From Selaginella moellendorffii (taxonomy: Eukaryota; Streptophyta; Lycopodiopsida; Selaginellales; Selaginellaceae), in the NCBI RefSeq assembly GCF_000143415.4, contig NW_003314266.1:828463-892462 (forward strand): 64,000 bases of DNA, in the 5' to 3' direction. Of the stretch, positions 21,756 to 32,566 are shown piece by piece. Every line of letters begins with the position of its first letter. Position 1 is the first letter of the stretch. The position numbers and the translations under genes were made by a program. The notes below the pieces were generated by a model. That model was not told the origin of the DNA. It saw nothing but the letters and a program-made list of their open reading frames with translations, and did no database searches.

Positions 21756-24635
21756 TTATAATTCCTGTTCAAACGTGTCTCCTTGGTGCATTCCTTGCCT
21801 CACATACTCTGAGAAGTGAAACTCCTGCGCCACCATACTTGCCAGATCCATCCGTCCAGCTTCTCTATAAACCTCCAAAACTGTCCTATAAGTTGCGGGG
21901 CTCGGCTGGAAGCCACACTCCTTGAGCCTCCTAAACATCCTCCCAACGCCTTCCAAAAGCCCGACTTTCCCGTAGGCAGCGATCACGCTCCCATAGCTCG
22001 CTTCGTTGAGCTCCACACCCCTGGCCTTCATCCGCGAGTAAACTTGGAGCGCCACGTCCAGCTTCCCAGCCTTTCCAAACGAGTAAATCAGCGCGTTGTA
22101 GGCGTCCACGCCGAGCGAGAGTCCCTCGTCTCTCTCGGCCCTCTGGATGGCGAACGCGATCTCGGCGGCCTCGTCGCTCATCCCGGCTTGCGCGTAGAGC
22201 AAAGTTAGCACCACCATCGTCTCCAGGCTCGTGCTGCTTTGCTCAAGCCTCTGGATGAACTCTCCAGGAACCATTCCAGCTCTCTCCAAAATCTCCTCGA
22301 AGCAGCTAAAGGTGCTCCTGCTCGGGACCAGCCCGGCTCGCCTCATCTCCTTGAGAGCCTCCAGTGCTTCTCTCATCAGCCCGGCCTTCACGTACATGGC
22401 TATGACAACGTTGAAAGCCCGAGCGTCCGTGATGAGGAAGCGCCTCGACATGACCCTGGCGACGTCCAGTCCTTGCTCGATCTTCCCGGCCTCCCTATAG
22501 AGCTTGAGCATCATCGTGCAAGCCACTTCGTTAAGTCCCGGCTTCCCGCGCTGCATGGCTCGAAAGAGCTGCTCGGCCTCTGTAAACATTCCCGACTTGA
22601 TGTAGAGGTTGAGCATCGTGTTGGCCGCGAAAACGTCCGGACTTAGCCTGCTTATCTCCTCGTAGATCTTCTCGGCCTCCGCTATCAGTCCCAAGTTACT
22701 GTAGAGTTTCATCATCGACGTGTAGACGATCGTGTCCGGGACAAAGCCAGCGGCTTTGAGGCTGTCGAGCGTCTGCTGTGCCTCTCTCGCGAATCCTGCT
22801 TCGGCATACGCGTTGAGCAAGGCACTGTAGCAGATAACGTCCGCCTCAACACCGGATGCTAGCATTTCCTTGAACACCCTCTCGGCTTCTCTGACCCGTC
22901 CCATGTCACCGTAGAAGCTGACAACCGAGGAGCACGAAGCCAGGCTTGGCTTGAATCCCGCTGCCTTCACGAGCACCAAAACTCTTTGCAAGATCTCCAA
23001 AAGTCTCCCTTTGCAGAGGAGCTGTATCAGTGAGTTGAAAGACGCTTCGTTGGGACTCGCTCCATCTTTCTCCATAGCTTCGAAAACGGTCACAGCGTCG
23101 GTAAACCGGTCGCAAGCGCCGTAAGCTTTCATCATCACGTTGTATAGCGATGGAGTCTTCAAGCCCGCGTTCTTGGCGAGCTCGAAAACTTCCCGTGCTT
23201 GGTCCAGGCACTTGTGCTCGGCGTAAACGTCCATCACCCCGACATAGGTGCTGACTTCCAATCCTCCCCGAGAATGGAGGAAACGAAACACCGACTCGGC
23301 CTTCGGGACGTCTCGAGCTCGGACATACATGGCGATCATCACGGTGTACATCGCCTGGTCTATGAGAAACCCGGAGCCTTCCATCTCTTGGACAAGAGCC
23401 TCGGCCTTCCAGACGACGTTGTTTGCAGCGTAGGCACTGATAAGCGTCCTGAAAGTCACTTGATCCGCGGACACTCCAGAGTCGCGCATTCTCTCCAGGC
23501 ACCCGGAAACAAGCTCCAGCTTGTCGTTCTTCACGTACATCTCGATCAGGGAGTTGTAAGTCGCGACGTCCGGGCAACAATCCTTCCGCTGCTTCATATT
23601 GGTCACTAGCAGCTCGGCTTCTCTGGTCCGGCCAGCTTTCCCATAGACGTGGATCATCGCGTTGAAAGTAACAGTAGTGAGCTCCACCCCGGCCTTCATC
23701 ATCTCCGCGAAAACCTTGGACCCCTCGGCAAACTTCGCGTGCTCGCCGTAGAAACTTATCATGGTGTTGTAAGTCTCTGGATTCTCAGGCCTCTTCGTGG
23801 TGCCATCCACTAAGTTCTCCGAGAAGAGACCCCAAAACGCCTTCTCGGCCTCTTCCAAGTCTCCAAATCTTCGCTGGAGATTCATATAAGTACTCACCAT
23901 GACTTCGTCCGGCTCCACTCCACTCTCGATCATATGCCGGTAGAAACGAATGGCCTCGTCTTTCATGCCTGCTCGTCCGTGAACGTCCACCAAGATGCTG
24001 TACGTGAAGATCGTCGGGGGGACTCGCTCGCCAAGCATCTCACTCCAGTACTTTTGGAGAAGCTCCCACTTCGCGGCCCTGCCCAGTGTTCTAAGCAAGA
24101 TGTTGTAGAGAAAGACGTTGGCCTCGTAGTTGTCTTGCCGCTGGAACCAGCTGAAAACCTCGATCGCCTTCCTCCAGTCACGCTGCTCGCTGAGAATTCT
24201 CGATAGCTCTCGACTCTCCAGCCTGCCGGCTCGATCCAGCACCAAGGAGACGGAGGAATTTCTCTCTGCTAGAGCCGCGAGAATCGAAGAAACGTGAGCA
24301 CTGTGCTGTTTTCTCGCTCTGGGAGAGTTTTTCCCTGTCTGACTCTCCCACTCCTTCCTTCCCGGTTGCTTTTGCGGCCGCCGGGACGAATTTCTAGCAA
24401 TATTTCCCGTTGCACACTGCTGCCCTGTGTCCACGAACCTCCCCGCTCCTGGAAACTGCGGCATTCTCACCTCGTGATCGGTCGGCGGCTCCTCCATGGA
24501 ATAATCCGAGCGAAATGCGCTCACTGAGAGGCGCGAGAGGACATCGCAGCAGCAGGGCGGCGATGGCGCCATCATCCAGCGCTTCCTGGAGGAAGAAATC
24601 GGGGGAGGGGGGAGGAGCCCGATCGAGGAGTGCAT
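21756..24635 (-). CDS. P-class pentatricopeptide repeat protein, 959 aa
   Basis: A single uninterrupted exon. After a short leader with Arg/Ser-rich stretches, the protein has LSRILSEQRDWRKAIEVF followed by roughly twenty 35-residue PPR motifs, such as TYNTMISFYGEHAKFAEGSK and CYSALLNAYAEAGFAREAQQ. Motif spacing is regular, as in P-class PPR proteins, which bind organelle RNA and stabilise or help process it. The 'RDWRKAIEVF.WF' opening and length resemble the Arabidopsis At1g73710 type. No DYW or E domain is present. The N-terminus could be an organelle transit peptide. Only 53 bp separate this start codon from the upstream receptor kinase's stop, and an AACCCTAAAC telobox lies at 24668-24677. 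Confidence 0.92.
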   Translation of the reverse strand: MHSSIGLLPPPPISSSRKRWMMAPSPPCCCDVLSRLSVSAFRSDYSMEEPPTDHEVRMPQFPGAGRFVDTGQQCATGNIARNSSRRPQKQPGRKEWESQTGKNSPRARKQHSAHVSSILAALAERNSSVSLVLDRAGRLESRELSRILSEQRDWRKAIEVFSWFQRQDNYEANVFLYNILLRTLGRAAKWELLQKYWSEMLGERVPPTIFTYSILVDVHGRAGMKDEAIRFYRHMIESGVEPDEVMVSTYMNLQRRFGDLEEAEKAFWGLFSENLVDGTTKRPENPETYNTMISFYGEHAKFAEGSKVFAEMMKAGVELTTVTFNAMIHVYGKAGRTREAELLVTNMKQRKDCCPDVATYNSLIEMYVKNDKLELVSGCLERMRDSGVSADQVTFRTLISAYAANNVVWKAEALVQEMEGSGFLIDQAMYTVMIAMYVRARDVPKAESVFRFLHSRGGLEVSTYVGVMDVYAEHKCLDQAREVFELAKNAGLKTPSLYNVMMKAYGACDRFTDAVTVFEAMEKDGASPNEASFNSLIQLLCKGRLLEILQRVLVLVKAAGFKPSLASCSSVVSFYGDMGRVREAERVFKEMLASGVEADVICYSALLNAYAEAGFAREAQQTLDSLKAAGFVPDTIVYTSMMKLYSNLGLIAEAEKIYEEISRLSPDVFAANTMLNLYIKSGMFTEAEQLFRAMQRGKPGLNEVACTMMLKLYREAGKIEQGLDVARVMSRRFLITDARAFNVVIAMYVKAGLMREALEALKEMRRAGLVPSRSTFSCFEEILERAGMVPGEFIQRLEQSSTSLETMVVLTLLYAQAGMSDEAAEIAFAIQRAERDEGLSLGVDAYNALIYSFGKAGKLDVALQVYSRMKARGVELNEASYGSVIAAYGKVGLLEGVGRMFRRLKECGFQPSPATYRTVLEVYREAGRMDLASMVAQEFHFSEYVRQGMHQGDTFEQEL

Positions 24636-24687
24636 TTTCTTTCTTTCCTTAAACCCTTGCGCGCTAGAACCCTAAACTTATTTTAGG

Positions 24688-26745
24688 TCAAACTGGAGGA
24701 GAGTCTCGCATTTGCGAGAGCGCCCACGCGAGATCCCGCATCGTCGGCCGCTTCTTTGGATCCATCTCCAGGCAAGTCCTCGCCAGGAATGCCAGCGTCG
24801 CGGCATTCTGGACCGAGAAATCAGGGTCACTTGCCTCTAGCAGCGCCGGATCGATCCAATCCAGCAGGGAATCGGCCTCCCGGTCCAAGTCGGAGTAAAT
24901 CGCCTCGTACAGGAACACCGGATTGATCTTCCCGGATGGGAGGCCCTTCTTCTTCCAAGAACGCAGCTCCGATGGCTGGATTATCGGCTCCAACCCCGTC
25001 AGGAGCTCCAGCAGCACGACGCCAAACGCGAAGACGTCGATCTTGGTGGTGACGGTGCCGTGGAGGAGGTACTCCGGGGCCTTGTAGCCCTGGCTATGGC
25101 TGTCGATGGCGATCGTGGTGCTAAGATCCTCGGTTGGAGCGCTGGGGCCGAGGAATTTCTCCGATTCTTTCGCCTTTTGGAAGCTGGAGATCTTGGCCTG
25201 GTACGCTGCGTCGAGAAGAACGTTGCTACTCCGGATGTTTTTGTGGACAAAGCCCGGCCGCGCGTAGTTGTGGAGGTACTCGAGCCCCCTGGCCACATCC
25301 AGCGCGATCGCCAGCCTCATCTTCCAGCCGAGGATAACTCCGCGATCGAGAGGAGCAGCAGTGAAAGCACCAGTTGGCGACGATTTTCGAGAGGAGGGAT
25401 CACCACCATCTAGCGAAGATCGTCGAGCGGCAGCGAGGCACTTGCGAAGCGATCCATTCTCGGCAAACTCATACGCGAGGAACGTCTGGTTCGTGTCCTC
25501 GTCGTGGCAAGCGCCGACGAGCGCGATGAGATTGGCGTGGTGGACGCGGCAGAGAACCCGGGTGCTGGTGGTGCCGTCCTCGGCCTTTTTGATCGCCACC
25601 TTGGTCCCGCGAAGAACAGCCACGTACATGGACGAGGAGCCCGGGATCCTGGCAGCCGGATCAAAGTCGCCGGTGGCGTCGCGGATCTCCTGGAGCGAGT
25701 ACCAGGTCGGCTTCACCGCGTCGAGCACGTCGGGCATGCTGAGCTTGGCGCCGTTGGGTCGAGTGGACGAGTTCTTGGGCGAGAAGAACGGCGGCGACAA
25801 GAGCTTGTGATCCTGGCTGGGGAGAACGATAGTGTCGGACACCATCTTCCCCGCCACCTTGCGGCGCCGCTTGAGCACGACCACGGAGATGGCAGTGAGG
25901 AACAGGAGGAAGATCCCCACCGCGGCACTCGTGATCCCGAGATAGAACTTCCATCCGGAGCCCCGCTTCGGGGGGATCGCTGGAGCATCAGCTGGCGGTG
26001 GCGGTGGCGCCGGCACGGCCGGCAGTTTGAGCGTGGAACCATCTCTCACGGGAACCAGCAGCGTTGTTCCTGGCTGGAGCTTCGTGTTCTCGAGCCGGTT
26101 CTCTTCCAGCAGCTCCTTCTCATCGACCCCGAGCTCGCCGTCCACGCTCGCGATCGAGGGCGATCGATCAACGTCGCCCAGCACGTACGTGACGAGGTGG
26201 AGGCCAACTCGATCCGAGCAGGCGCAGCGCAGCGGCACCTGGATCTGGCTGCCAACCACGAGATTCGTGGGGATCATTCCGGGATTGGAGGCCTCGATGG
26301 CGGTATCGGTGGTGAGGAAGTGGAAGACATCGTTGGCGATGGAGAAGTAAATGTCGCCGGGGCGGACTTTGTAGCTGACGGTGGCGGAGGATCTGTTGGT
26401 GGTGGAGTTGCAAGAACAGGGGACTGGCACGAGCAGGAGCTGATCGATCGAGAAGGTGGCGTTGATCGAATCCGGGGGGTTCGAGGAGAGTATGTCCGGG
26501 ACTGGTGCCTTGAATTGGTCGGAGATATCTTGGAGAGATCGACCCTTTTTGGCGAGGAACACGAGCTGCGCCGGGCAGGAGGAGAAAAATGGAGAGGCGG
26601 AGCACTTGTAGCCCAGCTGGTCTTGCTCGTTGTAGTCTTGGGTGGAGAGCGCGAGCTTGGCGATGGTGATGACGACGAGGAGGAGGAGAGGGGGGAGGAA
26701 TGGAGCGTACCGTGGAGAGGGACTGGGGGCGAGTATCGTCGCCAT
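24688..26745 (-). CDS. LysM receptor-like kinase (LYK4/5 type, predicted pseudokinase)
   Basis: Intronless plasma-membrane receptor. A signal peptide (PPLLLLVVITIAKLALS) is followed by an ectodomain with a first cysteine pair and two CxC signatures (PCSCN and RCACS) framing LysM modules; VSYKVRPGDIYFSIAND is a clear LysM. A proline-rich stalk, a single transmembrane helix (FYLGITSAAVGIFLLFLTAI) and a basic KRRRK stop-transfer follow. The kinase-like domain has VAIKK, but the catalytic loop reads HKNIRSSNVLLD instead of HRD...N, and the DFG position reads SSF, so it is predicted catalytically dead, as in LYK4/LYK5-type chitin co-receptors. An upstream in-frame ATG at 26877 exists. I chose 26745 because its context is stronger and the signal peptide becomes N-terminal. 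Confidence 0.9.
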   Translation of the reverse strand: MATILAPSPSPRYAPFLPPLLLLVVITIAKLALSTQDYNEQDQLGYKCSASPFFSSCPAQLVFLAKKGRSLQDISDQFKAPVPDILSSNPPDSINATFSIDQLLLVPVPCSCNSTTNRSSATVSYKVRPGDIYFSIANDVFHFLTTDTAIEASNPGMIPTNLVVGSQIQVPLRCACSDRVGLHLVTYVLGDVDRSPSIASVDGELGVDEKELLEENRLENTKLQPGTTLLVPVRDGSTLKLPAVPAPPPPPADAPAIPPKRGSGWKFYLGITSAAVGIFLLFLTAISVVVLKRRRKVAGKMVSDTIVLPSQDHKLLSPPFFSPKNSSTRPNGAKLSMPDVLDAVKPTWYSLQEIRDATGDFDPAARIPGSSSMYVAVLRGTKVAIKKAEDGTTSTRVLCRVHHANLIALVGACHDEDTNQTFLAYEFAENGSLRKCLAAARRSSLDGGDPSSRKSSPTGAFTAAPLDRGVILGWKMRLAIALDVARGLEYLHNYARPGFVHKNIRSSNVLLDAAYQAKISSFQKAKESEKFLGPSAPTEDLSTTIAIDSHSQGYKAPEYLLHGTVTTKIDVFAFGVVLLELLTGLEPIIQPSELRSWKKKGLPSGKINPVFLYEAIYSDLDREADSLLDWIDPALLEASDPDFSVQNAATLAFLARTCLEMDPKKRPTMRDLAWALSQMRDSPPV

Positions 26746-27114
26746 CGTCGCCAGGAGGAGCATCGGATCGAATGGAGAACTGGTTTGGGCGCGCCGAGGG
26801 ATCTGAGAGTAGAGACGCGCAGGAAATGGTGGTGAATGAGCCGCCACCGCGCGGACGATTCGATCAAAACGATCCATGTAGTGTGATATCAGCCATTCTT
26901 GTCGATTTCTGGCATGGTTATTCTCTTTTTCTCTGTTCGAATCAACAAAACCCTAGAAACAGGGGGCTCTGTTTAGCCCTAAATAGGCAAAGTACAGCTT
27001 TTTTGTCACCATTATCTTAGCAGCATTTTCTTGTTAACATTTTCATTTATTATACAAGTTTCTTCAATTATTTCTATAAATAATGTGAGTGCAGAAAGAA
27101 ATTATATGAGGTTC

Positions 27115-27268
27115 AAATGTATAACTATAATGTTATATACTAATATTAGTGTAATAAAATTTTGATAACCATTAAATTAGTTTTAATCTAGACCATTCAC
27201 TTTTGTATATAAACTAAAGTTTTTGGATGTACATTTTTTATATTTTTTTTATATTCCATGCACTCACA
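27115..27268 (+). repeat. Decayed solo LTR of the Ty3/Gypsy family
   Basis: Aligns end to end with the 174-bp LTRs at 45509-45682 and 50345-50518 but is about 20 bp shorter. Most differences are C-to-T or G-to-A, for example GTAGTGGATTTTGG becoming GTAATAAAATTTTG. No internal sequence flanks it. It ends CATGCACTCACA like the intact LTRs. Immediately to the right (about 27270-27290) a short reverse-complement copy of the LTR's first 20 or so bases occurs. Confidence 0.85.
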
Positions 27269-27341
27269 TTGTAATTATACACTTGAACCTCACAATAATA
27301 GATTACTTTTGTTATTAAAATTACACTTATGTATAAACTAA

Positions 27342-28755
27342 TCAGGCATGGTTGAAGGCAGCGCAATCCCGGCGGATCTCTCCCTGTCCTCCCGTCTTGA
27401 CGCCAATGCCGCCGAGCTTGTCCATGGCGACGCCGAACGCCTCGAAGAATCGCGGCTGCGATCCAGCAAAGAGATTGACGAGCGGCCTCGCGGAAGAGTT
27501 GGAGGTGGAGAAGAGGGCCTGGTCGGAGCGCAGCAATCCTCGCCCGTACAGTGTGTTCTTGAAGAAGGCGTTGTCGAAGAGGTCGGGGGTGGAGGGGTCG
27601 AGGTGCGTGACCACGGTTGGATCCAGAGTCGGGCCCCTCGGGCACGCCTGGCGGAGCTCGGCAGCGTAGGAGGGATTCATGGTGGGATCGATGGTTCCAT
27701 AAATGCGGTCCATGAATTGGTTGCAGTGCGCGAATCCAGCGGTGTGGCCTCCTCCTGGGATGGAATAAATGCATCCAGCGATCGATCGATCGAGGACTGC
27801 GGGTGTCAGCAGTACAAGAATGTAGAGAAAGAATTTATGTCATGTAAGATCGTGGGAATGGTTTTATTGTTCCGGGATGTATGGATGCTAACCCAAGCGT
27901 GAATGATCTCTCGATTGACTAGCACGGTGCGAGGAAAAAATGCTTGGAAAGTAAAAACGAAGGCAAATGCTCTGAGAAGCTTTGAACTGTCTTGAGCGTA
28001 TGAGATCAGGTATAGGATTGGAGTGAAAGGGAAGGAGTTCATACCGGTGAGCGCCACCATGTCCTGGAGAGAGAGGCCTTTGGAGGCGAAGAGCGAAGTT
28101 AGCTCTGCCACTGTCATGTTTGGCATGGGGAGATTTCCAGGAACTCTGGAAGCTTTCGAGACCGTGCCATCTCTCCGACCAAGACGAACTTCCCAAGAGG
28201 GCCCTCCAATCTGTAGAAAACGGAAGCTTTGCAAACGTTAAGATGTTGTCTCTCAGTTTCTTACCAGGACGACGAGCTCTCGGGTGCTCAAAGCAAGAAT
28301 GTCAGCACAGGAGACAACGCCGGGACACTTTGATTCCACCGCGGCCTTGGCCTTGATCACCGCGTCAAATCCATCTCCAGGCAAGGAGAGATTGATCTCG
28401 GCATCCTTCTCAGCCTTGTTGCTCGGAGTGGACGCGACTAGCACTGAGGCATCACACCCCTTTCGAAGAAACAAAGTTAAACTTTTAGAATGCGCCAAGC
28501 CAAGAACAGGAACGATCCGCAAGGCTGTTTTACCTCAACCATGCAATCGTGGAAGAAGATCCGCAGCATCCCAGCAGCGGCCACTGGCGTCTGCGCAAAC
28601 TTGGCCGCAATGACGCGCCGCACGATGCTAGGGAGCTCCGGGCAGGATCTCACGTAGAAGTCAGTGGCGAGGCGAGGGAAAATCGCGATCTCGGCGACGA
28701 TGAGCACCGGAGCAACTGCGAGGAAGATTGAAAGCAGTGCACTGCTCCTCTTCAT
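27342..28755 (-). CDS. Class III (secretory plant) peroxidase
   Basis: Haem peroxidase of the cell wall/apoplast. Four exons (28534-28755, 28265-28459, 28045-28210, 27342-27751) give about 330 residues, the normal family size. A signal peptide ([16 protein letters not shown]) precedes [16 protein letters not shown]. The distal haem pocket is [17 protein letters not shown] with the conserved Arg and His. [12 protein letters not shown] follows. The proximal haem ligand lies in [14 protein letters not shown] across the last intron, where the more usual residues are [27 protein letters not shown] and a C-terminal RRDCAAFN with the last conserved cysteine complete the fold. The substitution of Met for Phe/Val after HDC is uncommon. 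Substrate unknown; the family oxidises phenolics and handles peroxide. Confidence 0.92.
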
Positions 28756-30078
28756 TTTCTCACCCAAGATCTTTCTCTCCCAGAAAATAACAGAAACAAA
28801 GAAATGAGAACAAAAGAGCAAAAACAAACAAGTTATCTCTACTAGGCATTTAAAGCTTTTGTAGGAGCTTGGTCTTGTAGATTGGAAAGGGGGGCAGTGG
28901 AAAACAAAAAGGAGCCCTGAGATGTGAAGGAAGTTGCACAGAGAATACTTGGCAATTGCAGCTCTCTCTGCAACTCTATACTGACTCCTGTTGAAAATCA
29001 AAGCTTGGAACGTGAACCCGCAGTACGCCTGGTGAATATTCGTTTTGTACCAAAGTTTTGGATATTCTATCCAGCTAAATTAGATAGTTTAATAACAATA
29101 TGTTTATAAAAGTTCATTTTAATTAAAATTTTAAAATTATAAATTAATAGTTGGATGTCATTCACTTTACGATAATTACAGGTTGTCAGCCTACATTTTT
29201 AAAAAAAGAGAGGATTTTACAAATAAATTTAAGTGAGTTATATAAGCATTTATTGTCTAAATTGTTCATTCTTAAATGAAAAGTTTCTTAACTATAAAGC
29301 TTTTTGGATTTGATGTATTACAAACCAATAACTTAACAGATTGTGCTTAAATATCTTTAAGGATTTATATTAGCCTTGCTAAAATTGTTTTTCTAATAAG
29401 ATCAATAAAAATTATTATGATTTACAATTTAGCATAGACTATTCAAATATAATAAAACTAAAATATATCAAACAATTTAACCTACTAAATGAATGAGAAA
29501 ATTAATTTATAAATCAGCTATTTTAAAAAGTAATACTAATAAATTATTTATGGTGATGCATTATATTGCAATAATAAAACTAATTTACAACTATCATTTA
29601 AAGTGGAAATTAAAATGAAAACAAATACCTTATTTAAGTAAAGGTTATAAAAGATTTGGACATAATTGTATTGTTATCATGTTTGTGTGTGTTAAATATA
29701 TCAGACTATATTTTAATACTAATGATAAAAAGAAAAATTTGTAATCTTTTCAGTTATTATATTATCTTTTTTAAGCTGACCCAATATAATCCAAAACACT
29801 TATAAAATTCAATTTAATTGTAAATCTTTTTCAGTTTCTTTTTTCTTTTGGAAAATTGCCAAGGTATGCTAATTTCTGTCTTACTCTTTATAACAATTTC
29901 CCTCACTTTTTTTTTTCTTCTGAAAGCAATTACTCTTCACGTGAAGAATGCCAAAGGTTTGTCAATTTCTGTGAGAGTTTAGTTCTAAGTAAATCACTTG
30001 ATAATGTGAGCCACGGAACTTTTTTTTTTTCTCTCATAATTTTCTACTCGTCATTACAACTGGAAAGAGATCTTTCGC
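28756..30078. other. AT-rich intergenic stretch, no gene seen
   Basis: The peroxidase promoter region (28756-28990) grades into extremely AT-rich DNA with no coding signal up to the DUF26 gene stop at 30079. Homopolymer T runs lie near 29910 and 30020. Confidence 0.4.
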
Positions 30079-30519
30079 CTAAGATATGCTCCAAGCCGGC
30101 TCCTCGTCCCCAAAGGGGTACGCCTCGTATCTCATGAAGCAATCCACAAACATAGCGCGGCCGCCGACGGCATTGCCACACTGATCCGCCAGGGCCGCGG
30201 CCACGCCCTTGAGGCAAACGCCACACTCGCCCGCGCTCAAGGCGTGGCGGCACTTGGCATGGCCGTAGACGAAGCGGCTGGGCCTGGGCGAGATGGCGGT
30301 GTAGTCCTTGAAGTCGCGCCCGGGTGTGGTGCCGAGGAGATCGTCCAGCACAAGGCCCAGATTCTTGCCAAACGGATCGCCGAAAGAGTAGAGCGCCGAG
30401 TTGCACAGCGCTGACACAAGCTCCGAGCCCGATGCAGCGGTGGTGGATAATCTCGCCACTGCCAGCAGCGAGACGATGACGACGAGGATTCCTTTCTTCC
30501 TACCTTGCAACGATCCCAT
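30079..30519 (-). CDS. Secreted single-DUF26 (Gnk2-like) cysteine-rich protein
   Basis: A 146-residue single-exon gene. An N-terminal hydrophobic signal (GILVVIVSLLAVARLSTTAAS) leads to one DUF26 domain. The diagnostic C-X8-C-X2-C motif is present as CRHALSAGECGVC, followed by MFVDCFMRYEAYPF, the typical end of the domain. Single-domain members resemble ginkbilobin-2, a secreted mannose-binding antifungal protein. Double-domain versions form receptor kinases and plasmodesmal proteins. Sugar binding here is inferred only from the family. There is no transmembrane or kinase part. Confidence 0.85.
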   Translation of the reverse strand: MGSLQGRKKGILVVIVSLLAVARLSTTAASGSELVSALCNSALYSFGDPFGKNLGLVLDDLLGTTPGRDFKDYTAISPRPSRFVYGHAKCRHALSAGECGVCLKGVAAALADQCGNAVGGRAMFVDCFMRYEAYPFGDEEPAWSIS

Positions 30520-30595
30520 TTCTCGGGCGCCCTAATTTGATAAGGGCAAACGTAATAGAAAGTCAACTAAGATAAACCAAGTTAATTATTATGAG

Positions 30596-30666
30596 GCGCA
30601 GCTGGTGTAGTGGTATCATAGTACCCTCCCACGGTACTGACCGGGGTTCGATTCCCCGGCTGCGCA
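30596..30666 (+). tRNA. tRNA-Gly (anticodon CCC)
   Basis: A 71-nt cloverleaf. The acceptor stem GCGCAGC pairs with GCTGCGC, followed by discriminator A. The anticodon arm is GTACC-CTCCCAC-GGTAC, giving anticodon CCC. The T arm is CCGGGG-TTCGATT-CCCCGG with intact A- and B-box promoter regions. No intron. CCA is not encoded, as expected of a nuclear gene. Confidence 0.95.
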
Positions 30667-30989
30667 GCTATTTACGGTTTTTTGTGTTTTCTTCGAGATC
30701 ATGGCGTTCTTAGCACAAGACTAAAGAGATCTTTAATGAAAGGACCTTGTAATCTCTAAATGAGTCGATCTAGGTGAGCTATTTGAATCCAAGTACATTG
30801 ATATCAATGTGATCTCCGCTTGCATGTGATCTCCGCTTGCACGCGATCGATCAAGCCGATGCTGGTCCACAATGTGATCTCGGCCACCGAGGCGGCACTG
30901 CTACGCGCAGCTTGTGGGCATGCCTGAACGTCATTTTGATGTATGGCGACAGTGTGCTCTCTCTCACGCTCTCAGGATCCATGGAGATT

Positions 30990-32110
30990 CTCCCAGACGA
31001 GGCTTGCTTTCGTTGAGTTGATGAAAGGTGGCCGAGTTTGCTTTCTCCATCGATGGATGTGTCAAGGCTTTGGTCATTGATCGAATCAGCTCCAAAGCTC
31101 TAGAGCTTAACCTGTCACTCTTCCAAAGCCGAGACTCCAGATTGTTCCACTCTCCTGAACACCAAACAAGCATCGTTTAGACTCTTATACATGGTCCTGA
31201 GGAAACTACATCACTTACCATGGTTGCCAAGAGGCCTCGAAGATTGTCACCAGAGTGATCCAGTCCTCTCGCTACATTCGCTGGAGCCGGATCCTTGATA
31301 GAACTTGTACTTTCAGAGAAGGACATCTCCTCGGGGTTGAGCAGTTTTTTTTCTCCAGTGACCAAGATCACCAAGCTGCATAACAGTTGCATGCAGGACT
31401 GCCGAAGACCCCATCGCCAACATCCCGTTTCATCTGGACTGGAGATGCTTTCTCGCTGCTTGCAAGGCTGATCCCAACGTTGGCTGGAGTTTTGGAGCTG
31501 AATCCTGGCCATCCTCATGCATCATCCTTGACAAAGAGATGCCCAAGAGACAGTGAGTGTCCTCCAGAGCTTGATGATCTCCTTATCCTGTCATTCTTCC
31601 AAAGCCGAGACTCCAGAGGTCTACACTGGTTCCACTCTTCGGGAAATCAAGCAAGCATCGTTCAGACTCTCACACTTTTGATACATGGTCCTAAGAAAAG
31701 CGTGAATTCTATTACCATGTTCTTAGTTGCCAAGACGCCTCGAAGACTGTCACCAGAGTGATCCAGTCCTCTCGGTACATTCGCTGGAAGAGCCGGATCA
31801 CGAGCTTTCCTTGAAAGACCTGTTAGGAAAGTTGTGATGCAATACTTGCAAAGAACGAGCTTACGAGCTTCTCGGGGTTGAGCATTTTTGTCTCCTCTCC
31901 CGCTCCTCTACCAGAAAAAAATTGTCAATACACACAAGCTTACGGGGACAGTTTGGAGATGGCTTTGGTCGCCTGCCCGAAAAGGATTTAGAAATGCATG
32001 TACAGTTGTTCTACATACCTTTAGAAAGGAAGGAGTCTTCGAGGATCCATCTGATAAGATAGCAGACGAAAGCAATTGTTGAAGACTTTTCACCTTAGGC
32101 AGAAGAACCA
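30990..32110 (-). repeat. Decayed repeated gene-like unit, two tandem copies
   Basis: Segments at 31118-31295 and 31599-31798 are similar (sharing TTCCAAAGCCGAGACTCCAG and CACCAGAGTGATCCAGTCCT), about 490 bp apart in the same orientation. Further related pieces recur at 33100-33390 (for example TTTCTCGCTGCTTGCAAGGC). Minus-strand frames look protein-like but are broken and have no recognised family. It is likely a multi-copy gene family or transposon passenger that has degenerated. Confidence 0.6.
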
Positions 32111-32566
32111 TTTCTCGAGCTCATCTGGATGAAGCAAAGGCATCCTGCGAAGTTGCGTCAACCATGCCTGACAGTGAACAAGACTAAATGAATGTATGGG
32201 GAAAAAATGGAGAAAAGAGAGAAAACTTCTACCTCGGACCATGACTTGCGAATGGCTGGTACCTGGAAAGCCTGAGAAAGAAGAGAAACAAAAGAACAAG
32301 CCTTTCAACTAAACGCAAACGTGAGAAGACCCGCAAAGGATTTCCGCCCGGTAAATCGATCTACATTGGCATCCTTCGCAGAAAGAATCTATACAAGAGT
32401 GCCATCCGACTCAAATCGCGTCATCAAAAACAGAAAGAGAACGAAAGAAAGAAGTAAAAACCGATCGCTCGCTTCGTTGCCGCCACAGCCAGGCCGCTTC
32501 GCCGGCAGCTCTTACTTGCTTGCGCTTCCGCTGCGGATCGCACCGCCGATTGCTCCGCAAATCCAT

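Noticed and set aside
25504-26835. Long plus-strand open frame of 443 codons opposite the LysM receptor kinase
   Set aside because: It is the GC-rich complement of a clear receptor gene; the translation is low-complexity and charged with no family resemblance.
30780-30850. Short GTGATCTCCGCTTGCA tandem repeat as a possible CRISPR-like or regulatory array
   Set aside because: Only two copies, no spacers, and the genome is eukaryotic.
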